Source: Mycobacterium paragordonae | GTDB lineage: Bacteria > Actinomycetota > Actinomycetes > Mycobacteriales > Mycobacteriaceae | Direction of reading: 5' to 3' | Assembly (NCBI RefSeq): GCF_003614435.1 | Contig: NZ_CP025546.1 | Span: 3,844,001 to 3,908,000, forward strand | Length of the DNA: 64,000 nucleotides | Shown here: piece after piece, positions 54,501 to 63,351 of the stretch | How positions within the stretch are numbered: the first letter of the stretch is position 1 | How the letters are laid out: every line of letters starts with the position of its first letter | Translations under genes and position numbers: made by a program | Notes under the pieces: generated by a model | Databases searched by the model: none | Told to the model about the DNA's origin: nothing | What the model saw: only the letters and a program-made list of their open reading frames with translations

Positions 54501-57047
54501 CTAGCCAACACCGGCATCTACAACACCGGCTTCGGCAACACCGGCAACCACAACTGGGGCAACGGCAACCTCGGCAACCACAACCTCGGCAGCGGCAACC
54601 ACGGCAACCACAACCTCGGCAGCGCCAACACCGGCAACCACAACATCGGCTTCGGCAACACCGGCGACAACAACATCGGCATCGGCCTAACCGGCACCGG
54701 CCAACACGGCCTCGGCCCACTAACCAACGGCAGCAACAACATCGGCCTGTTCAACACCGGCACCAACAACATCGGCTTCTTCAACTCCGGCAACGGCAAC
54801 TGGGGCATCGCCAACTCCGGCAACTACAACACCGGCATCGCCAACCCCGGCAACACCAACACCGGCCTCTTCAACACCGGCACCAACAACACCGGCATCG
54901 CCAACAGCGGCAACAACAACACCGGCCTGGCCAACACCGGCGACACCAACACCGGCAGCTACAACCCCGGCCACTACAACACCGGCCCCGCCAACCCCGG
55001 CAACTACAACACCGGCCTCGCCAACCCCGGCAACACCAACACCGGCCTGGCCAACACCGGCACCATGAACAACGGACTACTCTGGCGCGGCGACAACCAA
55101 GGCCAAACCGGCGCCTACTACGCGATCACCGTGCCGGAGATCCCCGCGTACTTCACTGTCGACATCCCGCTCAACGTTCCAATAACGATGAGTCTCAGCG
55201 ATATTCAAATCAACCCGGTCACGATTCCGAAGATCTCGTTCAGCGGACTGGACGACGGTCTCGGCGGAGAGGTCGTCGGTTACATCGGCCCCTTCAGTGT
55301 CTACGGCGCCGAGCCGGGCGACCCGATCCTCATCAGTTTCGGCGACCAGCCGGCAATGGCGATCAACATCGGCAACCCGGACGGCTCGACGGTGCTGGGG
55401 ATCCACGGCTCGGGTGGTGTGGGTCCGATCAGCATCCCGCTGATCAACGCGCCCGCGGCACCCGGGTTCGGCAACTCGACCACCAGTCCGTCCTCCGGCT
55501 TCTTCAACTCCGGCACGGGCGCCACCTCGGGATTCGGCAACGTCGGCTTCGACAGCTCGGGCTTCCGCAACCTCTCGTCCGGAGACGTATCGGGTTACCG
55601 CAACGTCGGAGCGCTGCAATCGGGGTTACTCAACGTCGGAAACTCCGTCTCGGGCGTCTTCAACACCGCGACGCCGGCCAACGTCTCCGGCGTCGCCAAC
55701 GTCGGCGCCGATCTGGCCGGCATCTTCCGCGACGGCCCCACCGGCACGGTGCTGAACGTGGGACTGGCGAACGTCGGTCAAATCAATGTGGGCGCGGCCA
55801 ATATCGGCGACTGCAACCTGGGCTTCGCCAACGTCGGCGCCCTCAACATCGGTAACGGCAACGCCGGGAGTCACAACCTGGGCAGCGGCAACCTCGGCAG
55901 CCACAACCTGGGCAGCGGCAACGTCGGCAACTCCAACATCGGATTCGGCAACAGCGGTCAGGGCAATATCGGCATAGGCCTCACCGGCACGGGGCAGGTC
56001 GGACTCGGCCCGCTGAACTCCGGCAGCGGCAACTTCGGCCTGTTCAACTCGGGCGACAACAACGTCGGCTTCTTCAACTCCGGCGACGGCAACTGGGGCA
56101 TCGCGAACTCCGGGGATTACAACACCGGCCTGTTCAACGTCGGCACCGCCAACACCGGTATCGCCAACATCGGCGACTACAACACCGGGAGTTACAACGT
56201 CGGTTCCACCAACACCGGCAGCTTCAACCCGGGCAACTACAACACCGGGCTGTTCAACCCCGGCAGCTTCAACACGGGACTGCTCAACACGGGCAACTCC
56301 AACACCGGCCTGGCCAACTCCGGCAACGTCGACACCGGCGCCTTCATCACCGGCAGTTACAGCAACGGCGTGTTGTGGAGAGGCGACTATCAAGGCCTGG
56401 CCTCGGTGGGGTATTCGTCGACCATTCCCGCGATCCCCTGGCACTACGACGTGAACGCGCCCCTCGAAGTACCGGTCACGGGCCATATCAACGCGGTCAC
56501 CCTGGACGAGTTCAACATCTCCGAGGTCCCGATCAAGGCGCAACTGCAGCAGACCGTCTGCTACCCCTGGTACGAGTATCCGTTCTACCGGTGCTCCACG
56601 GTGACCACGACGGTCTACAACGACAGCATCGGCGGCTGGACGATCAGCCCGACCACGCTGCTCTCGGAAACGACGATCGACGAAACCTTCGGCCAGACTT
56701 TTGATTTCCCGGGCAGCGGCACGGTGGGCCCGTACACGTTCGGCTTCGAGTATCAGCAGCATCCGGGCTTCTTCAACTCCTCGACGAACCCCTCGTCGGG
56801 GTTCTTCAACTCCGGCGGCGGCGGCGCGTCAGGCTTCTTCAATTCCGCGGACGGCGCGGTCTCCGGTCTGTTCAACGATTTCGCGGACACATCGGGATTC
56901 CGCAACGACGGCGGACCCGGAAACTCGGGCTACCTGAACGACGGCGGTCTGATATCGGGCCTGGTCAATGTCGGCAACACCCTTTCGGGTGTCGGCAACG
57001 TGGGCACCGAGCTGTCCGGCTTCTTCGACAACTTCTTCTCGCGGTGA
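48507..57047 (+). CDS. Giant PPE-MPTR family protein (2846 residues)
   Basis: The start ATG follows GAGGAGATGAG. The N-terminal PPE domain (about 1-170) begins [20 protein letters not shown] and contains the SSWQG turn. From about 175 onward the protein is made of NxGxGNxG pentapeptide arrays. These are interrupted six times by beta-rich modules of about 110-150 residues (near 427, 829, 1293, 1780, 2189 and 2620), usually introduced by LWRGDxQG and closed by [18 protein letters not shown]. The last module has unusual cysteines ([13 protein letters not shown]). Residues about 536-848 are nearly identical to 1895-2207. It is likely secreted by ESX-5 to the cell envelope. It is not present at this site in M. 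tuberculosis as I recall. Confidence 0.95.
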   Translation: MDFARFPPERNSWRMFAGPGPSPILAAAAAWGGLATELGSCATAFARLTAGLAGSSWQGAASAAMLDTVAPYVAWLSEAAVDAEQAATQARLAAGAFEAARAATVPPQIISTNRAALIRLVSANLFGLNAPAIAAVEAEYEQMWAQDVSALFAYHAEAATIASALTPFAPAHSGSTAAAADPRFANLGFANLGTGNIGRANIGNFNIGSANFGNANIGSGHIGDGNRGFGNRGDDNFGLGNLGDRNIGPGNLGSGNRGGWNAGSANTGFANSGDSNFGFANTGSNNLGIGLTGNGEIGFGAINSGAGNLGLFNSGTGNVGLFNSGTGNIGIGNSGTGNWGIGNPGAGNTGIGNTGGYNTGFFNTGNVNTGLSNSGNYNTGFFNAGSTNTGSYNSGSFNTGGLNSGSYNTGYYNTGNVNTGAFIRGNYSNGLFVTGDNQGQISAHIAIDIPTIPIDIASNNPVNQTLVVGGQDWIIPGYTYPLTYFLNGAFYVGPVDISPSTLTAPTVTVVIGSATTSIDAAVVGALQGGTIEILDIPAAPGFGNSTTTPSSGFFNSGTGAVSGFANTGTDTSGFRNQATTTLSGYRNTGTLQSGLANYGTTTSGIYNTATGHVSGLLNTGTDLAGILRNSTTGTAVNAGLANTGIYNTGFGNTGNHNWGNGNLGNHNLGSGNHGNHNLGSANTGNHNIGFGNTGDNNIGIGLTGTGQHGLGPLTNGTNNIGLFNTGTNNIGFFNSGNGNWGIANSGNYNTGIANPGNTNTGLFNTGTNNTGIANIGNNNTGLANTGDTNTGSYNPGHYNTGPANPGNYNTGIANPGNTNTGLANTGTMNNGLLWRGDNQGQTGAYYAIHVPEIALNLTATIPVNVPISGSFTTTVYHGITIEDIPFGTTVALGPIPVLEGTINSLTIPPVYATGPTPAIQIGNPDGSTVIVIPAFASLGPADLTLIDFGGGPGFGNSTTSPSSGFFNSGTGAASGFANVGADSSGFRNFSSGEVSGFRNVGSFLSGVTNLGDTVSGVFNTGVGSPADVSGVANLGTNLAGWYRDSVTGTTSYNLGLANVGSLNVGFGNLGDYNLGVGNDGDLNLGGGNAGALNGGFGNLGGHNFGSANLGDHNIGRANLGDYNRGFANAGNQNSGVANTGDFNVGFGNTGSGNIGIGLTGNGEIGFGAMNSGSANSGLFNSGTGNTGLFNSGTGNVGIGNSGTGNWGIGNSGHLNTGLLNSGDINTGVVNPGAVNTGFGNAGDYNSGSFNTGSFNTLGFNPGSYNTGLANTGHYNTGAANAGNVNTGIFIAGNYSNGLLWRGDYQGLIGYSYTFSLPDTAIPIDAGITIPINIPISATLGTLTVQGFTIPKYTADINVLGTGETQAVSIGPITFGNIVISLPAIEMTIGGPTTALSLNGTGQIGPVVIPIIDIPAAPGFGNSTSVPSSGFFNSGAGSSSGLANIGANNSGFFNVGTGGTGMSGAKNVGDLLSGMANLGNTMSGLFNTSTLDLSTAADVSGVANRGSDVAGLFGTFAVSNLGFANDGSMNLGSGNVGDFNLGSANIGSHNVGSANIGSFNLGFGNHGMHNAGSGNVGEHNLGFANSADYNRGFANAGDHNFGFANSGNANIGFGNTGDGNIGIGLTGTGEVGFGALNSGTGNLGLFNSGTGNVGLFNSGTGNIGIGNSGNENRGIGNAGVGNHGIENAGSHNAGWWNAGTGNTGIGNPGDYNTGIFNVGATNTGLANPGNYNTGSYNLGSTNTGGFNSGDYNTGFVNPGDYNTGLLNTGGVNTGAFNAGNYNNGFFWRGDYQGLYGFHAGIHIPEFSPLDLNFEIPVNIPITVGFADIVVNPFTIKPITISALGSSYLSITFSTISIPAITGVLPIVNVQIGGPDTSIPIAINSGIGPIDITFIDIPAAPGFGNSTTTPSSGFFNTGTGAVSGFANTGTDTSGFRNQATTTLSGYRNTGTLQSGLANYGTTTSGIYNTATGHVSGLLNTGTDLAGILRNSTTGTAVNAGLANTGIYNTGFGNTGNHNWGNGNLGNHNLGSGNHGNHNLGSANTGNHNIGFGNTGDNNIGIGLTGTGQHGLGPLTNGSNNIGLFNTGTNNIGFFNSGNGNWGIANSGNYNTGIANPGNTNTGLFNTGTNNTGIANSGNNNTGLANTGDTNTGSYNPGHYNTGPANPGNYNTGLANPGNTNTGLANTGTMNNGLLWRGDNQGQTGAYYAITVPEIPAYFTVDIPLNVPITMSLSDIQINPVTIPKISFSGLDDGLGGEVVGYIGPFSVYGAEPGDPILISFGDQPAMAINIGNPDGSTVLGIHGSGGVGPISIPLINAPAAPGFGNSTTSPSSGFFNSGTGATSGFGNVGFDSSGFRNLSSGDVSGYRNVGALQSGLLNVGNSVSGVFNTATPANVSGVANVGADLAGIFRDGPTGTVLNVGLANVGQINVGAANIGDCNLGFANVGALNIGNGNAGSHNLGSGNLGSHNLGSGNVGNSNIGFGNSGQGNIGIGLTGTGQVGLGPLNSGSGNFGLFNSGDNNVGFFNSGDGNWGIANSGDYNTGLFNVGTANTGIANIGDYNTGSYNVGSTNTGSFNPGNYNTGLFNPGSFNTGLLNTGNSNTGLANSGNVDTGAFITGSYSNGVLWRGDYQGLASVGYSSTIPAIPWHYDVNAPLEVPVTGHINAVTLDEFNISEVPIKAQLQQTVCYPWYEYPFYRCSTVTTTVYNDSIGGWTISPTTLLSETTIDETFGQTFDFPGSGTVGPYTFGFEYQQHPGFFNSSTNPSSGFFNSGGGGASGFFNSADGAVSGLFNDFADTSGFRNDGGPGNSGYLNDGGLISGLVNVGNTLSGVGNVGTELSGFFDNFFSR
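50113..51050 (+). repeat. Segmental duplication inside the PPE gene, copy 1
   Basis: About 938 bp recur at 54190-55127 at a constant offset of 4077 bp (1359 codons). By eye only about ten base differences separate the copies. Codon use in this block is strikingly uniform (AAC ACC GGC), unlike the flanking MPTR sequence. Confidence 0.9.
54190..55127 (+). repeat. Segmental duplication inside the PPE gene, copy 2
   Basis: This is the second copy of 50113-51050, in frame and covering one complete MPTR block between two beta modules. Differences seen include ACC to AGC near the GSNN and NSGN positions. Confidence 0.9.
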
Positions 57048-57146
57048 GCCGTGCGCCTACGTGATTCGGCTTTCACCGGAGTGAATTGGCGCCAGGCCGT
57101 TGTACATTTCGCAAAAGCAATGTGCGCGGCTACGTTAGGTGAGTTC

Positions 57147-58358
57147 ATGAGAAGCCCGGATATCGAGCAGGTCCTGCGCAGGCAGCGGTTACGGTCATTG
57201 CAGGGCGGATCACTGCTTCGGGTCGGCGTCCTGGTCATCATGGTCGTAGCGATGCTGGTCGCCGACGATCCCGCTCGGCTGCCGGCCAAGGCGGTGTTGC
57301 TCGGCATCTACGCTGCGGTGACGGTGGCCGCGCTGCTGGTCGCGTTCTTCGGTCCGCACCATTTCGATGACGACACGGCGTTGATGACGCTCGGATTGGC
57401 TGATGTCGCAACCGTGTTCGGCTTCAAGCTGCTCTCACCCGGTGGCTACATGCCGCTGCTGGTGATGGCACTGCTGCCGCGGCTGGTGGCCGGCGAGCTT
57501 TCGCTGCGCCGCGCGGCGGCCGTATTGACCACCAGCCTGGCGGTATTCACGGCGTCGCTGCTGCAGGATCCGGTGATCATGCCCCGGGTCGGCGCCTGGG
57601 AAGTGGCGCTCATCGTGATGATGTACGGCTTTGTCTGCGCCACAGCGTTTCTGATGGTGGTGTTCCGGTTGCGCAATGTCGACGAGATGGCCAGACTCAC
57701 GACCTCCCGCGAGGAGCTGCTGGCTCAGACGATGACCGCCTCGCAGACGGAGCGCCGGCAGATATCGGAGTTCATCCACGACGGGCCACTGCAGGACGTG
57801 CTGGCCGCGCGCCGTGACCTCGCCGGCTTCCTCAAGGTGTCCCCGGATGCGCCGCTGCAAGAGGCCCTGGACAGTCTGCGCGAAGCGTCACAGTTGTTGC
57901 GTGAGGCTACTTTTGAGTTGCACCCGGCCCTACTCGAGCAGGTGGGCCTGGCCGCGGCCGTGGACAAGCTTGTCTCCGTCGCGGCGGCCCGCTCGGGCAT
58001 CGCGATGTCGACGGACATCGACTATCCCGACCCCAACCCGATCGACCCGATCCTGTTCGGGGTCATCCGCGAATTGGTTTCCAACGTGGCCCGCCATTCG
58101 CAAGCAGGTTCGGCGACAGTGAAACTGGCCGTGGACGGTGGCGTCGCGCGCGTCGACGTGGTGGACGACGGGATGGGGGTCACCGCCGACATCGCCGCCC
58201 GCCGCTTCGCCGAGGGACACATCGGTCTTGCCTCACACCGGGCACGCGTTCAGGCGGCCGGTGGGGCGTTGACGCTCGTCGATGAACCCGGCGGCGCGCA
58301 CGTGCGGGTGGAGCTGCCGCTGCGAGCGGCTGTCACGCCGGAGCGTGTCTTCGCCTAA
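57147..58358 (+). CDS. NarL-type sensor histidine kinase
   Basis: The protein has 403 residues from the ATG at 57147 (GGTGAG just upstream); codons from 57051 are excluded. An N-terminal membrane part has about five or six helices (VGVLVIMVVAMLVA to VALIVMMYGFVCATAFLMVV). A HisKA_3 dimerisation domain has phospho-acceptor His211 in SEFIHDGPLQDVLAARRDL. The HATPase domain contains IRELVSNVARHSQAG, VDVVDDGMGV and GHIGLASHRARVQAAGG. It has no extracellular sensor domain, so it probably senses a membrane signal. Its partner response regulator is encoded tail to tail at 58425-59069. Confidence 0.92.
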   Translation: MRSPDIEQVLRRQRLRSLQGGSLLRVGVLVIMVVAMLVADDPARLPAKAVLLGIYAAVTVAALLVAFFGPHHFDDDTALMTLGLADVATVFGFKLLSPGGYMPLLVMALLPRLVAGELSLRRAAAVLTTSLAVFTASLLQDPVIMPRVGAWEVALIVMMYGFVCATAFLMVVFRLRNVDEMARLTTSREELLAQTMTASQTERRQISEFIHDGPLQDVLAARRDLAGFLKVSPDAPLQEALDSLREASQLLREATFELHPALLEQVGLAAAVDKLVSVAAARSGIAMSTDIDYPDPNPIDPILFGVIRELVSNVARHSQAGSATVKLAVDGGVARVDVVDDGMGVTADIAARRFAEGHIGLASHRARVQAAGGALTLVDEPGGAHVRVELPLRAAVTPERVFA

Positions 58359-58424
58359 AGAACTAAGCCTGAATGGAACTGGACCCCGAAAGAGGTTGGG
58401 CCCGAAAGAGACCAGGCCCGGACG

Positions 58425-59069
58425 CTATTCCAGCAACCGGCGCCGCATCGCCTCGGCGACGGCCGCCCCGCGGTCGGATACGCCCAGCTTCTCGTACAGG
58501 GTCTGCACATGCGTCTTGATCGTGCTGCGGGCCAGGTGGAGTTGCGCGGCGATCTGCGGTACCGACATGCCCTCGGCCATCATCGTGATCACCTGGGTCT
58601 CGCGCTCGGTCAGCGAGGTCGTCGCTCCCCGGCCGCGCCGTCTGACTTCACCGGCCAGGCCGCCCGCTACCCCGGCGGGCAGGTAGGACTCGCCGTCGGC
58701 GCACCGCAGCACGGCGTTCACGATCTCGTCGGCGTCGGATTCCTTCGTCAGGAACCCTGAGGCGCCCTCGGCCAGGGCCTTGAACACGACCGGACTGTCG
58801 TCGAAAGCGGTCAGTAGTACCACGCTGGTGGGCACGCCGTCGCGGACGATCGCGTGGGTTACCTCGAGGCCGTCCAGACCCGGCATCTTGTAGTCGAGAA
58901 GTGCGACCGCGGGCCGAAACTTCCTGATGGCGTCCAATGCCGCCCGTCCGTCGGCGACCTGCGCGACCACGTCGACCCGACCGCTGGCCTTGAGGGCCCG
59001 CACGACGCCCTGTCGCATTACCGGGTGATCGTCGGCTACGACGACGGTGACGCGGTCGGTGGTGGTCAT
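58425..59069 (-). CDS. NarL/LuxR-family response regulator
   Basis: The protein has 214 residues from the ATG at 59069, which has GGAGAG just upstream. The receiver domain (1-125) has acidic residues in VVVADDHPVMRQG, phospho-acceptor Asp59 in VALLDYKMPGLDG and the conserved Lys in GFLTKESDADEI. A LuxR-type HTH lies at about 150-210 (LTERETQVITMMAEGMSVPQ, then ARSTIKTHVQTLYEKLGV). It should be phosphorylated by the kinase at 57147-58358, from which it is separated by a 66-bp convergent gap. The targets are unknown; the adjacent PPE gene and acyltransferase operon are candidates by position only. Confidence 0.93.
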   Translation of the reverse strand: MTTTDRVTVVVADDHPVMRQGVVRALKASGRVDVVAQVADGRAALDAIRKFRPAVALLDYKMPGLDGLEVTHAIVRDGVPTSVVLLTAFDDSPVVFKALAEGASGFLTKESDADEIVNAVLRCADGESYLPAGVAGGLAGEVRRRGRGATTSLTERETQVITMMAEGMSVPQIAAQLHLARSTIKTHVQTLYEKLGVSDRGAAVAEAMRRRLLE

Positions 59070-59200
59070 CGGCTCTCCATGCGCTCTCGGCGAAGTCGTC
59101 GGCCCGTCCGCCGGCCGCGGCGGGTGCCACCTCATTGTTGCTGCCGGGACCGCTCGTGGCGATGATTTGCGGCCTTAGTTTCGCGTGGCGCGCGGTCGGG

Positions 59201-60532
59201 CTATTGCCAGCCCGATCTGAACGGCAGGGCAAAGTCGCCGAGTGCATCCGAAAGTGCCTGGCGAAGAGCATTATTCGTGTTTTCGGCGCCGGGTTGGTAG
59301 GCGAGGACCGTCACGAAGACACGTCCGTCCGCTCGGCCGGAGTGCAATTCCAACCGCCCGCCGATGCGTCGCATGATGGCTCGTGTCACGCCGGCGTAGC
59401 ACACCGTGAGGGCATAGAAATCGGCTTGGGTGCCGTCCGGCCGGGTGAGGTGCGGAGGGACGGCTCCCAGGTTGGAGGAGTTGACGCCGATCGGGCTCAC
59501 CGCGGCCGCGCTGACGATGCGCCGGAACAGCCAGGTGGGGATCAGCGGAATGACGGGCAGCAGCGCCCGCCGCTCGTCGGGCGTCTCGTCGCGGCGAGCC
59601 AGTGCCTGCTTGATCGCGGCGCGTACTTCGCTCAGATCCCGGGTGACCGGTTCGGGATCGACGGCGAAGCTGACGTGCACGACCGCGTTTCCGCGGGTGT
59701 CCTGATCGCCGCGTTCATTGACGGGCATCGTCAGCTCGGCCGATCCGTCGGCGGCGACCCTGCCCAGTCGCTGCGCCAGCCGGGCGGCGAGTCCCACGAG
59801 CAGCGTATTGCTGGTGCCCCCGGGCGATTGCGCGCGCGCGTCCCACTCCGCGGCATCGACGAAGATCGCCGCGGTGGGGGTTGTCACGGGGACGTCCGGC
59901 CCGGCTGTCGCCGGAACCGGTGCCGGGGCGACGGTTGCGGTCCGCCCGCCGGTATTGCGAACCCGCCGGATGGTGGCCAGCGCGGCACGGCTGATGCCGG
60001 GGACCTCCCGCGCGGTACGCCAGGTGTCCTCGCACGCCGCACGCCACCGTGGCCGCGACCCGCGGGCGACCCAGCTTGCGTCGTCACGGCACCCGGCCGC
60101 CGCGGCCGCCAGTGCCTCCTGCAGCGCGGCGCCGTCGGTGAGGCTGTGCGAGGTGACCAGGCTGATCCCGGTGCCGCCGTCGGTGAACCGGACGACCGCG
60201 AGATGCCACCCCGGGCCGTGCTCGGGGTCGATCGGTGCATGAGCTTGCTCGGTGAGCCAGTCGTCGAATTCGGTGCGGGGCCGCGCAGATGGCACGAATT
60301 CGATGTCGTTCGGGGTGTCCGACGCCACCCAGCGATGACGGCCGAACGGGACCGGTGATCGTTCGATGAGGCGGGACAGTTTGCCGCCCCGCAGGTTTGC
60401 GTGAAATCGCCGCAGACCCTCGACATCGACGGCGCGGTTGTATACCCAAATGCACTGCACCACATCGGTGACTCCGGTCGCCCGCTCGCCGAGAAAGATG
60501 GCCTGGTCGAACAGGTCGATAACGTCACTCAT
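59201..60532 (-). CDS. Condensation-fold (HxxxDG) acyltransferase
   Basis: The protein has 443 residues. It contains the acyl-transfer motif SHSLTDGAAL (HxxxDG) near residue 125 and a second-lobe motif TMPVNERGDQDTRGNAVVHV, features of the CoA-dependent acyltransferase superfamily that includes WS/DGAT enzymes, PapA proteins and NRPS condensation domains. The SNLGAVPPHLTRPDG segment matches the DFGWG-like region position. It probably esterifies a lipid or glycolipid; the substrate is unknown. Its start lies within the end of the alpha/beta hydrolase gene (8-nt overlap), so the two are coupled. Confidence 0.8.
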   Translation of the reverse strand: MSDVIDLFDQAIFLGERATGVTDVVQCIWVYNRAVDVEGLRRFHANLRGGKLSRLIERSPVPFGRHRWVASDTPNDIEFVPSARPRTEFDDWLTEQAHAPIDPEHGPGWHLAVVRFTDGGTGISLVTSHSLTDGAALQEALAAAAAGCRDDASWVARGSRPRWRAACEDTWRTAREVPGISRAALATIRRVRNTGGRTATVAPAPVPATAGPDVPVTTPTAAIFVDAAEWDARAQSPGGTSNTLLVGLAARLAQRLGRVAADGSAELTMPVNERGDQDTRGNAVVHVSFAVDPEPVTRDLSEVRAAIKQALARRDETPDERRALLPVIPLIPTWLFRRIVSAAAVSPIGVNSSNLGAVPPHLTRPDGTQADFYALTVCYAGVTRAIMRRIGGRLELHSGRADGRVFVTVLAYQPGAENTNNALRQALSDALGDFALPFRSGWQ

Positions 60533-61109
60533 CGGGCACCCTCAGACACTCCGCAACGAAAGTCGTTGTGCGATTGTGCCATTCGCGCCAGTTCCGCATC
60601 ATGGAATGCCCCGAGCCGGCGATACCCACCCACCGAGCATCCAGTCCGCGCCGGGCGGCCCGCCAGGTTTGCGCCCGCGAGGTGTCCGGATCGGTCCGCG
60701 TGTCGTCGGTGCCGTGTAGCACCAGCAGCCGCGTACCCGGCGGGATCAGATCGGCTTTGTTCCCGTCCCACCACGGCGCGAGCGCCACCACAGCGCCGAT
60801 GTCACCCCGGGCCGCCAGTTCCGCGGCGACCCGGCCACCCATCGAATGCCCCACCAGCACAACGGTTTCCGGCTGCCACCGGTGACGACAGCTACGCAGC
60901 ACCTCGCCGGCGTCGAGCACCGGATCCCGCCGTGGGCTGTTCCACCCGCGCAGCCGGTACTGGACTTGTCGGACGGCGACGTCGGAACCGAGTCGGCGCC
61001 GCAGAGCGCGCGCGATGAACACCATCCGGAGGTTGGCCGGCTGCCACCAGTGCGACGGCTCGTCACTGCGCACTTTGCCGCCCGGGAGGACGAGCACGCA
61101 CGCGCGCAC
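60525..61109 (-). CDS. Small alpha/beta hydrolase
   Basis: The protein has 194 residues. The nucleophile elbow is VVLVGHSMGGRVAAELAARG (GHSMG with catalytic Ser), the Asp is in VLHGTDDTRTDP and the His in AGSGHSMMRNW. It lacks a lid domain and signal peptide, so it is probably a cytosolic esterase or thioesterase. The GTG start follows the PEBP gene stop by 11 nt, and its end overlaps the acyltransferase start, giving a three-gene operon PEBP-hydrolase-acyltransferase. As I recall, M. tuberculosis has only the PEBP gene here. Confidence 0.85.
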   Translation of the reverse strand: MRACVLVLPGGKVRSDEPSHWWQPANLRMVFIARALRRRLGSDVAVRQVQYRLRGWNSPRRDPVLDAGEVLRSCRHRWQPETVVLVGHSMGGRVAAELAARGDIGAVVALAPWWDGNKADLIPPGTRLLVLHGTDDTRTDPDTSRAQTWRAARRGLDARWVGIAGSGHSMMRNWREWHNRTTTFVAECLRVPDE

Positions 61110-61120
61110 GGGTTGGTTGC

Positions 61121-61648
61121 TTACGTCTGCTCGTATGTCGCGTGGATGACCGCTCGGGCGATCGCGTGCTGAAACAGGTTGAAGCCCAGGTAGGCGGGCG
61201 TGGCGTCCTCCGGCAGATCCAGTTTGTCGACATCGACCGCATGAACGGCGATGTAGTAGCGATGCGGACCGTGGCCGGGGGGCGGTGCGGCCCCGATGTA
61301 GCGACGTTGCCCGGCGTCGTTGGCCAGCGTGAGCGCGCCGCCCGGCAATTCGCCGCCGTCACCGGCGCCGGCGGGCAACTCGGTGACATCGGCGGGCAGG
61401 TTGGCCACCGCCCAGTGCCAGAAACCGGAAGCCGTCGGAGCGTCTGGGTCATAGACGGTGACAGCGAAGCTGCGCGTCTCCGCCGGGAAGCCCGACCAGC
61501 TCAGCTGCGGGCTGACGTCCTCGCCCCCGGCGCCCATGATCCCGCTGACCTGCGGGTTGGACAGGGGTTGTCCGTCGGTCACCGACTCCGAGGTCAGGGT
61601 GAACGACGGCAGGTCGGGCAGCGCGTCGTAGGGGTTGGGCACTGTCAT
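61121..61648 (-). CDS. PEBP/YbhB-family protein (TB18.6, Rv2140c-like)
   Basis: The protein has 175 residues. It is a phosphatidylethanolamine-binding-protein family member with the two signature blocks [20 protein letters not shown] and [13 protein letters not shown] that form the ligand pocket. The M. tuberculosis homologue is a kinase-inhibitor-like protein; the ligand here is unknown. The start is supported by GAGAGGACTGACTATG. It is followed by the hydrolase and acyltransferase genes and preceded after 19 nt by the M20 peptidase gene, so all four may share a transcript. Confidence 0.92.
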   Translation of the reverse strand: MTVPNPYDALPDLPSFTLTSESVTDGQPLSNPQVSGIMGAGGEDVSPQLSWSGFPAETRSFAVTVYDPDAPTASGFWHWAVANLPADVTELPAGAGDGGELPGGALTLANDAGQRRYIGAAPPPGHGPHRYYIAVHAVDVDKLDLPEDATPAYLGFNLFQHAIARAVIHATYEQT

Positions 61649-61667
61649 AGTCAGTCCTCTCGTGTCA

Positions 61668-63032
61668 TCAGCAGTGAGTCAGAAAGTGCGCCAGCACTTC
61701 GGTGCCGAACCTCAGCGCGTCGATGGGTACCCGCTCGTCGACGCCATGGAACAGCGACGTGAAGTCCAGATCCGGCGGCAGCCGCAGCGGGCTGAAGCCG
61801 AAGCAACGAATTCCCAGGCGCATGAACGACTTTGCGTCCGTCCCGCCGGACAGCATGTAGGGCACCGTCCGGGCACCCGGGTCCAGCGCCAGCACGGCCG
61901 CGTTCATCGCATCGACCAGATCGCCGTCGAACGAGGTCTCGTACGAGCTCAGGCTGCGGATCCACTCCCGGCTCACGTCGGGTCCGAGCAGCGCGTCCAC
62001 CTCCGCCTCGAACGCGGCCAGCCGGCCGGGGAGCACGCGGCAGTCGATCACCGCTTCGGCGGTGGCCGGCACCACGTTGGCCTTGTAACCCGCCTTGAGC
62101 ATGGTCGGGTTTGCGGTGTCGTGCAGCACCGCCTTGAGCATCCGCGCCATCGGCCCCAGCTTGTCGATCATCCCGTCGAGGTCAGGTGAGTCGACGTCGA
62201 ACGGCAGGCCGGTCTCCTCGCTGACTGCGGCCAGGAACTGGGCGACCATGTCGGTGACCACCAGCGGGAACTGATGGCGGCCGAGCCGGGCCACGGCCTC
62301 GGCGACGGCGGTGACCGCGTTGTTGTCGTGCACCATCGACCCGTGCCCCGCGCGGCCGCGAGCGGTCAGCCGCATCCACTGGATGCCCTTCTCGGCGGTC
62401 TCGATCAGGTACAGCCGTCGCTCGCCGCCGTCGCGGCGCGGCACGGTCAGCGAAAACCCGCCGACCTCGCCGATCGCTTCGGTGACGCCGTCGAACAGAT
62501 CCGGCCGGTTGTCGACCAGCCACTGCGCCCCGTACTTGCCGCCGTGTTCCTCGTCGGCGACGAACGCGAACACCAGGTCCCGCGGCGGCACGATGCCGGC
62601 TCGCTTGAAATGCCGGGCCAGCACCAGCGTCATGCCGACCATGTCTTTCATGTCGACGGCGCCGCGGCCCCACACGTAGCCGTCCTCGATAGCGCCGGAG
62701 AACGGGTGCACGCTCCAATCGGCCGGTTCGGCCGGGACGACGTCGAGGTGTCCGTGAATCATCAGGGCGCCGCGGGTGCGGTCGGCGCCGGGGAGGCGGG
62801 CGAACACATTGCCCCGGCCGGGGGCGCCGGACTCGACATACTCGGTCTCGTACCCGACCTCGGCGAGCTGCTCGGCGATCCACTGGGCGCACTCGGCCTC
62901 GCCCTTGGTTGTCTCGAGTTCGCCGGTGTTGCTGGTGTCGAACCGGATCAGCTTGCTGACGGTTTCGGCCACATCGTCTGCCGGATCGAATGGGTCGTTC
63001 GGCTCAGACGCGCTCGCACCGGTCACAGTCAC
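61668..63032 (-). CDS. M20-family metallopeptidase (DapE/ArgE-like, Rv2141c-like)
   Basis: The protein has 454 residues from the GTG at 63032, which has AGGAAAG directly upstream. Zinc ligands are in [23 protein letters not shown] and [13 protein letters not shown] (catalytic Glu-Glu pair), with a C-terminal His in [11 protein letters not shown]. The dimerisation domain begins around [20 protein letters not shown]. It is similar to dipeptidases and to succinyl-diaminopimelate desuccinylase, but the true DapE is a different gene in mycobacteria, so the substrate is uncertain. The upstream open frame to 63248 is repeat DNA. Confidence 0.92.
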   Translation of the reverse strand: MTVTGASASEPNDPFDPADDVAETVSKLIRFDTSNTGELETTKGEAECAQWIAEQLAEVGYETEYVESGAPGRGNVFARLPGADRTRGALMIHGHLDVVPAEPADWSVHPFSGAIEDGYVWGRGAVDMKDMVGMTLVLARHFKRAGIVPPRDLVFAFVADEEHGGKYGAQWLVDNRPDLFDGVTEAIGEVGGFSLTVPRRDGGERRLYLIETAEKGIQWMRLTARGRAGHGSMVHDNNAVTAVAEAVARLGRHQFPLVVTDMVAQFLAAVSEETGLPFDVDSPDLDGMIDKLGPMARMLKAVLHDTANPTMLKAGYKANVVPATAEAVIDCRVLPGRLAAFEAEVDALLGPDVSREWIRSLSSYETSFDGDLVDAMNAAVLALDPGARTVPYMLSGGTDAKSFMRLGIRCFGFSPLRLPPDLDFTSLFHGVDERVPIDALRFGTEVLAHFLTHC

Positions 63033-63050
63033 CTTTCCTACCACGGTCCA

Positions 63051-63198
63051 AGGGTGGCGATCCGCAGCGCCCGGCCACGCCGCGCTCACGATCGCCACGG
63101 GGTCGAAGGGTGGCGACCCGCAGCGCCCGGCTCCGCCGCGCTTGCGATCGCCACGGGGTCGTAGGGTGGCGACCCGCAGCGCCCGGCTCCGCCGCGCC
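63051..63198. repeat. Three-copy 56-bp tandem repeat between the peptidase gene and tRNA-Leu
   Basis: Units start with AGGGTGGCGA at 63051, 63107 and 63163; each continues with CCGCAGCGCCCGGC and CGCCGCGC. Units one and two end in CGATCGCCACGGGGTCG and the third is partial. GTGGCGATC and GATCGCCAC in unit one form a 9-bp inverted repeat, shortened in unit two. It sits upstream of the peptidase gene and of the divergent tRNA promoter. Confidence 0.85.
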
Positions 63199-63208
63199 GC
63201 GAGGCCGA

Positions 63209-63238
63209 TTGGGCCGACGCGAATCGATCCGATAGCCT
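63209..63238 (+). promoter_or_regulatory. Candidate promoter of tRNA-Leu
   Basis: TTGGGC (63209-63214), an 18-bp spacer and TAGCCT (63233-63238) lie 27 bp before the tRNA 5' end. This is reasonable for a stable-RNA promoter but unverified. Confidence 0.4.
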
Positions 63239-63265
63239 TAGCTGCCAACTCATGTGGTTGGTCGA

Positions 63266-63351
63266 GTCCGAGTGGCGGAATGGCAGACGCGCTAGCTTGA
63301 GGTGCTAGTGCCCTACTAATGGGCGTGGGGGTTCAAGTCCCCCCTCGGACA
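63266..63351 (+). tRNA. tRNA-Leu (anticodon GAG)
   Basis: The 86-nt class II tRNA has an acceptor stem GTCCGAG/CTCGGAC with discriminator A, a D arm containing GGCGGAATGGCAGACGC, an anticodon stem CTAGC/GCTAG with loop TTGAGGT (anticodon GAG), a long variable arm (TGCCCTACTAATGGGCGT) and a T arm GGGGG-TTCAAGT-CCCCC. CCA is not encoded. It reads CUC/CUU leucine codons. The 3' half serves as the integration site of the element to the right, yet the tRNA is intact. Confidence 0.96.

Noticed and set aside
53588..55855. A 755-codon open frame in another plus-strand frame of the PPE gene, rich in Q, H and R
   Set aside because: It is a frame-shifted reading of the repetitive PPE-MPTR sequence; its composition is that of a repeat shadow and it lacks a start context.
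58359..58424. Terminator between the kinase and response regulator genes
   Set aside because: Only a 5-bp GGGCC/GGCCC pairing and a short CCCGAAAGAG direct repeat are present, too weak to call.
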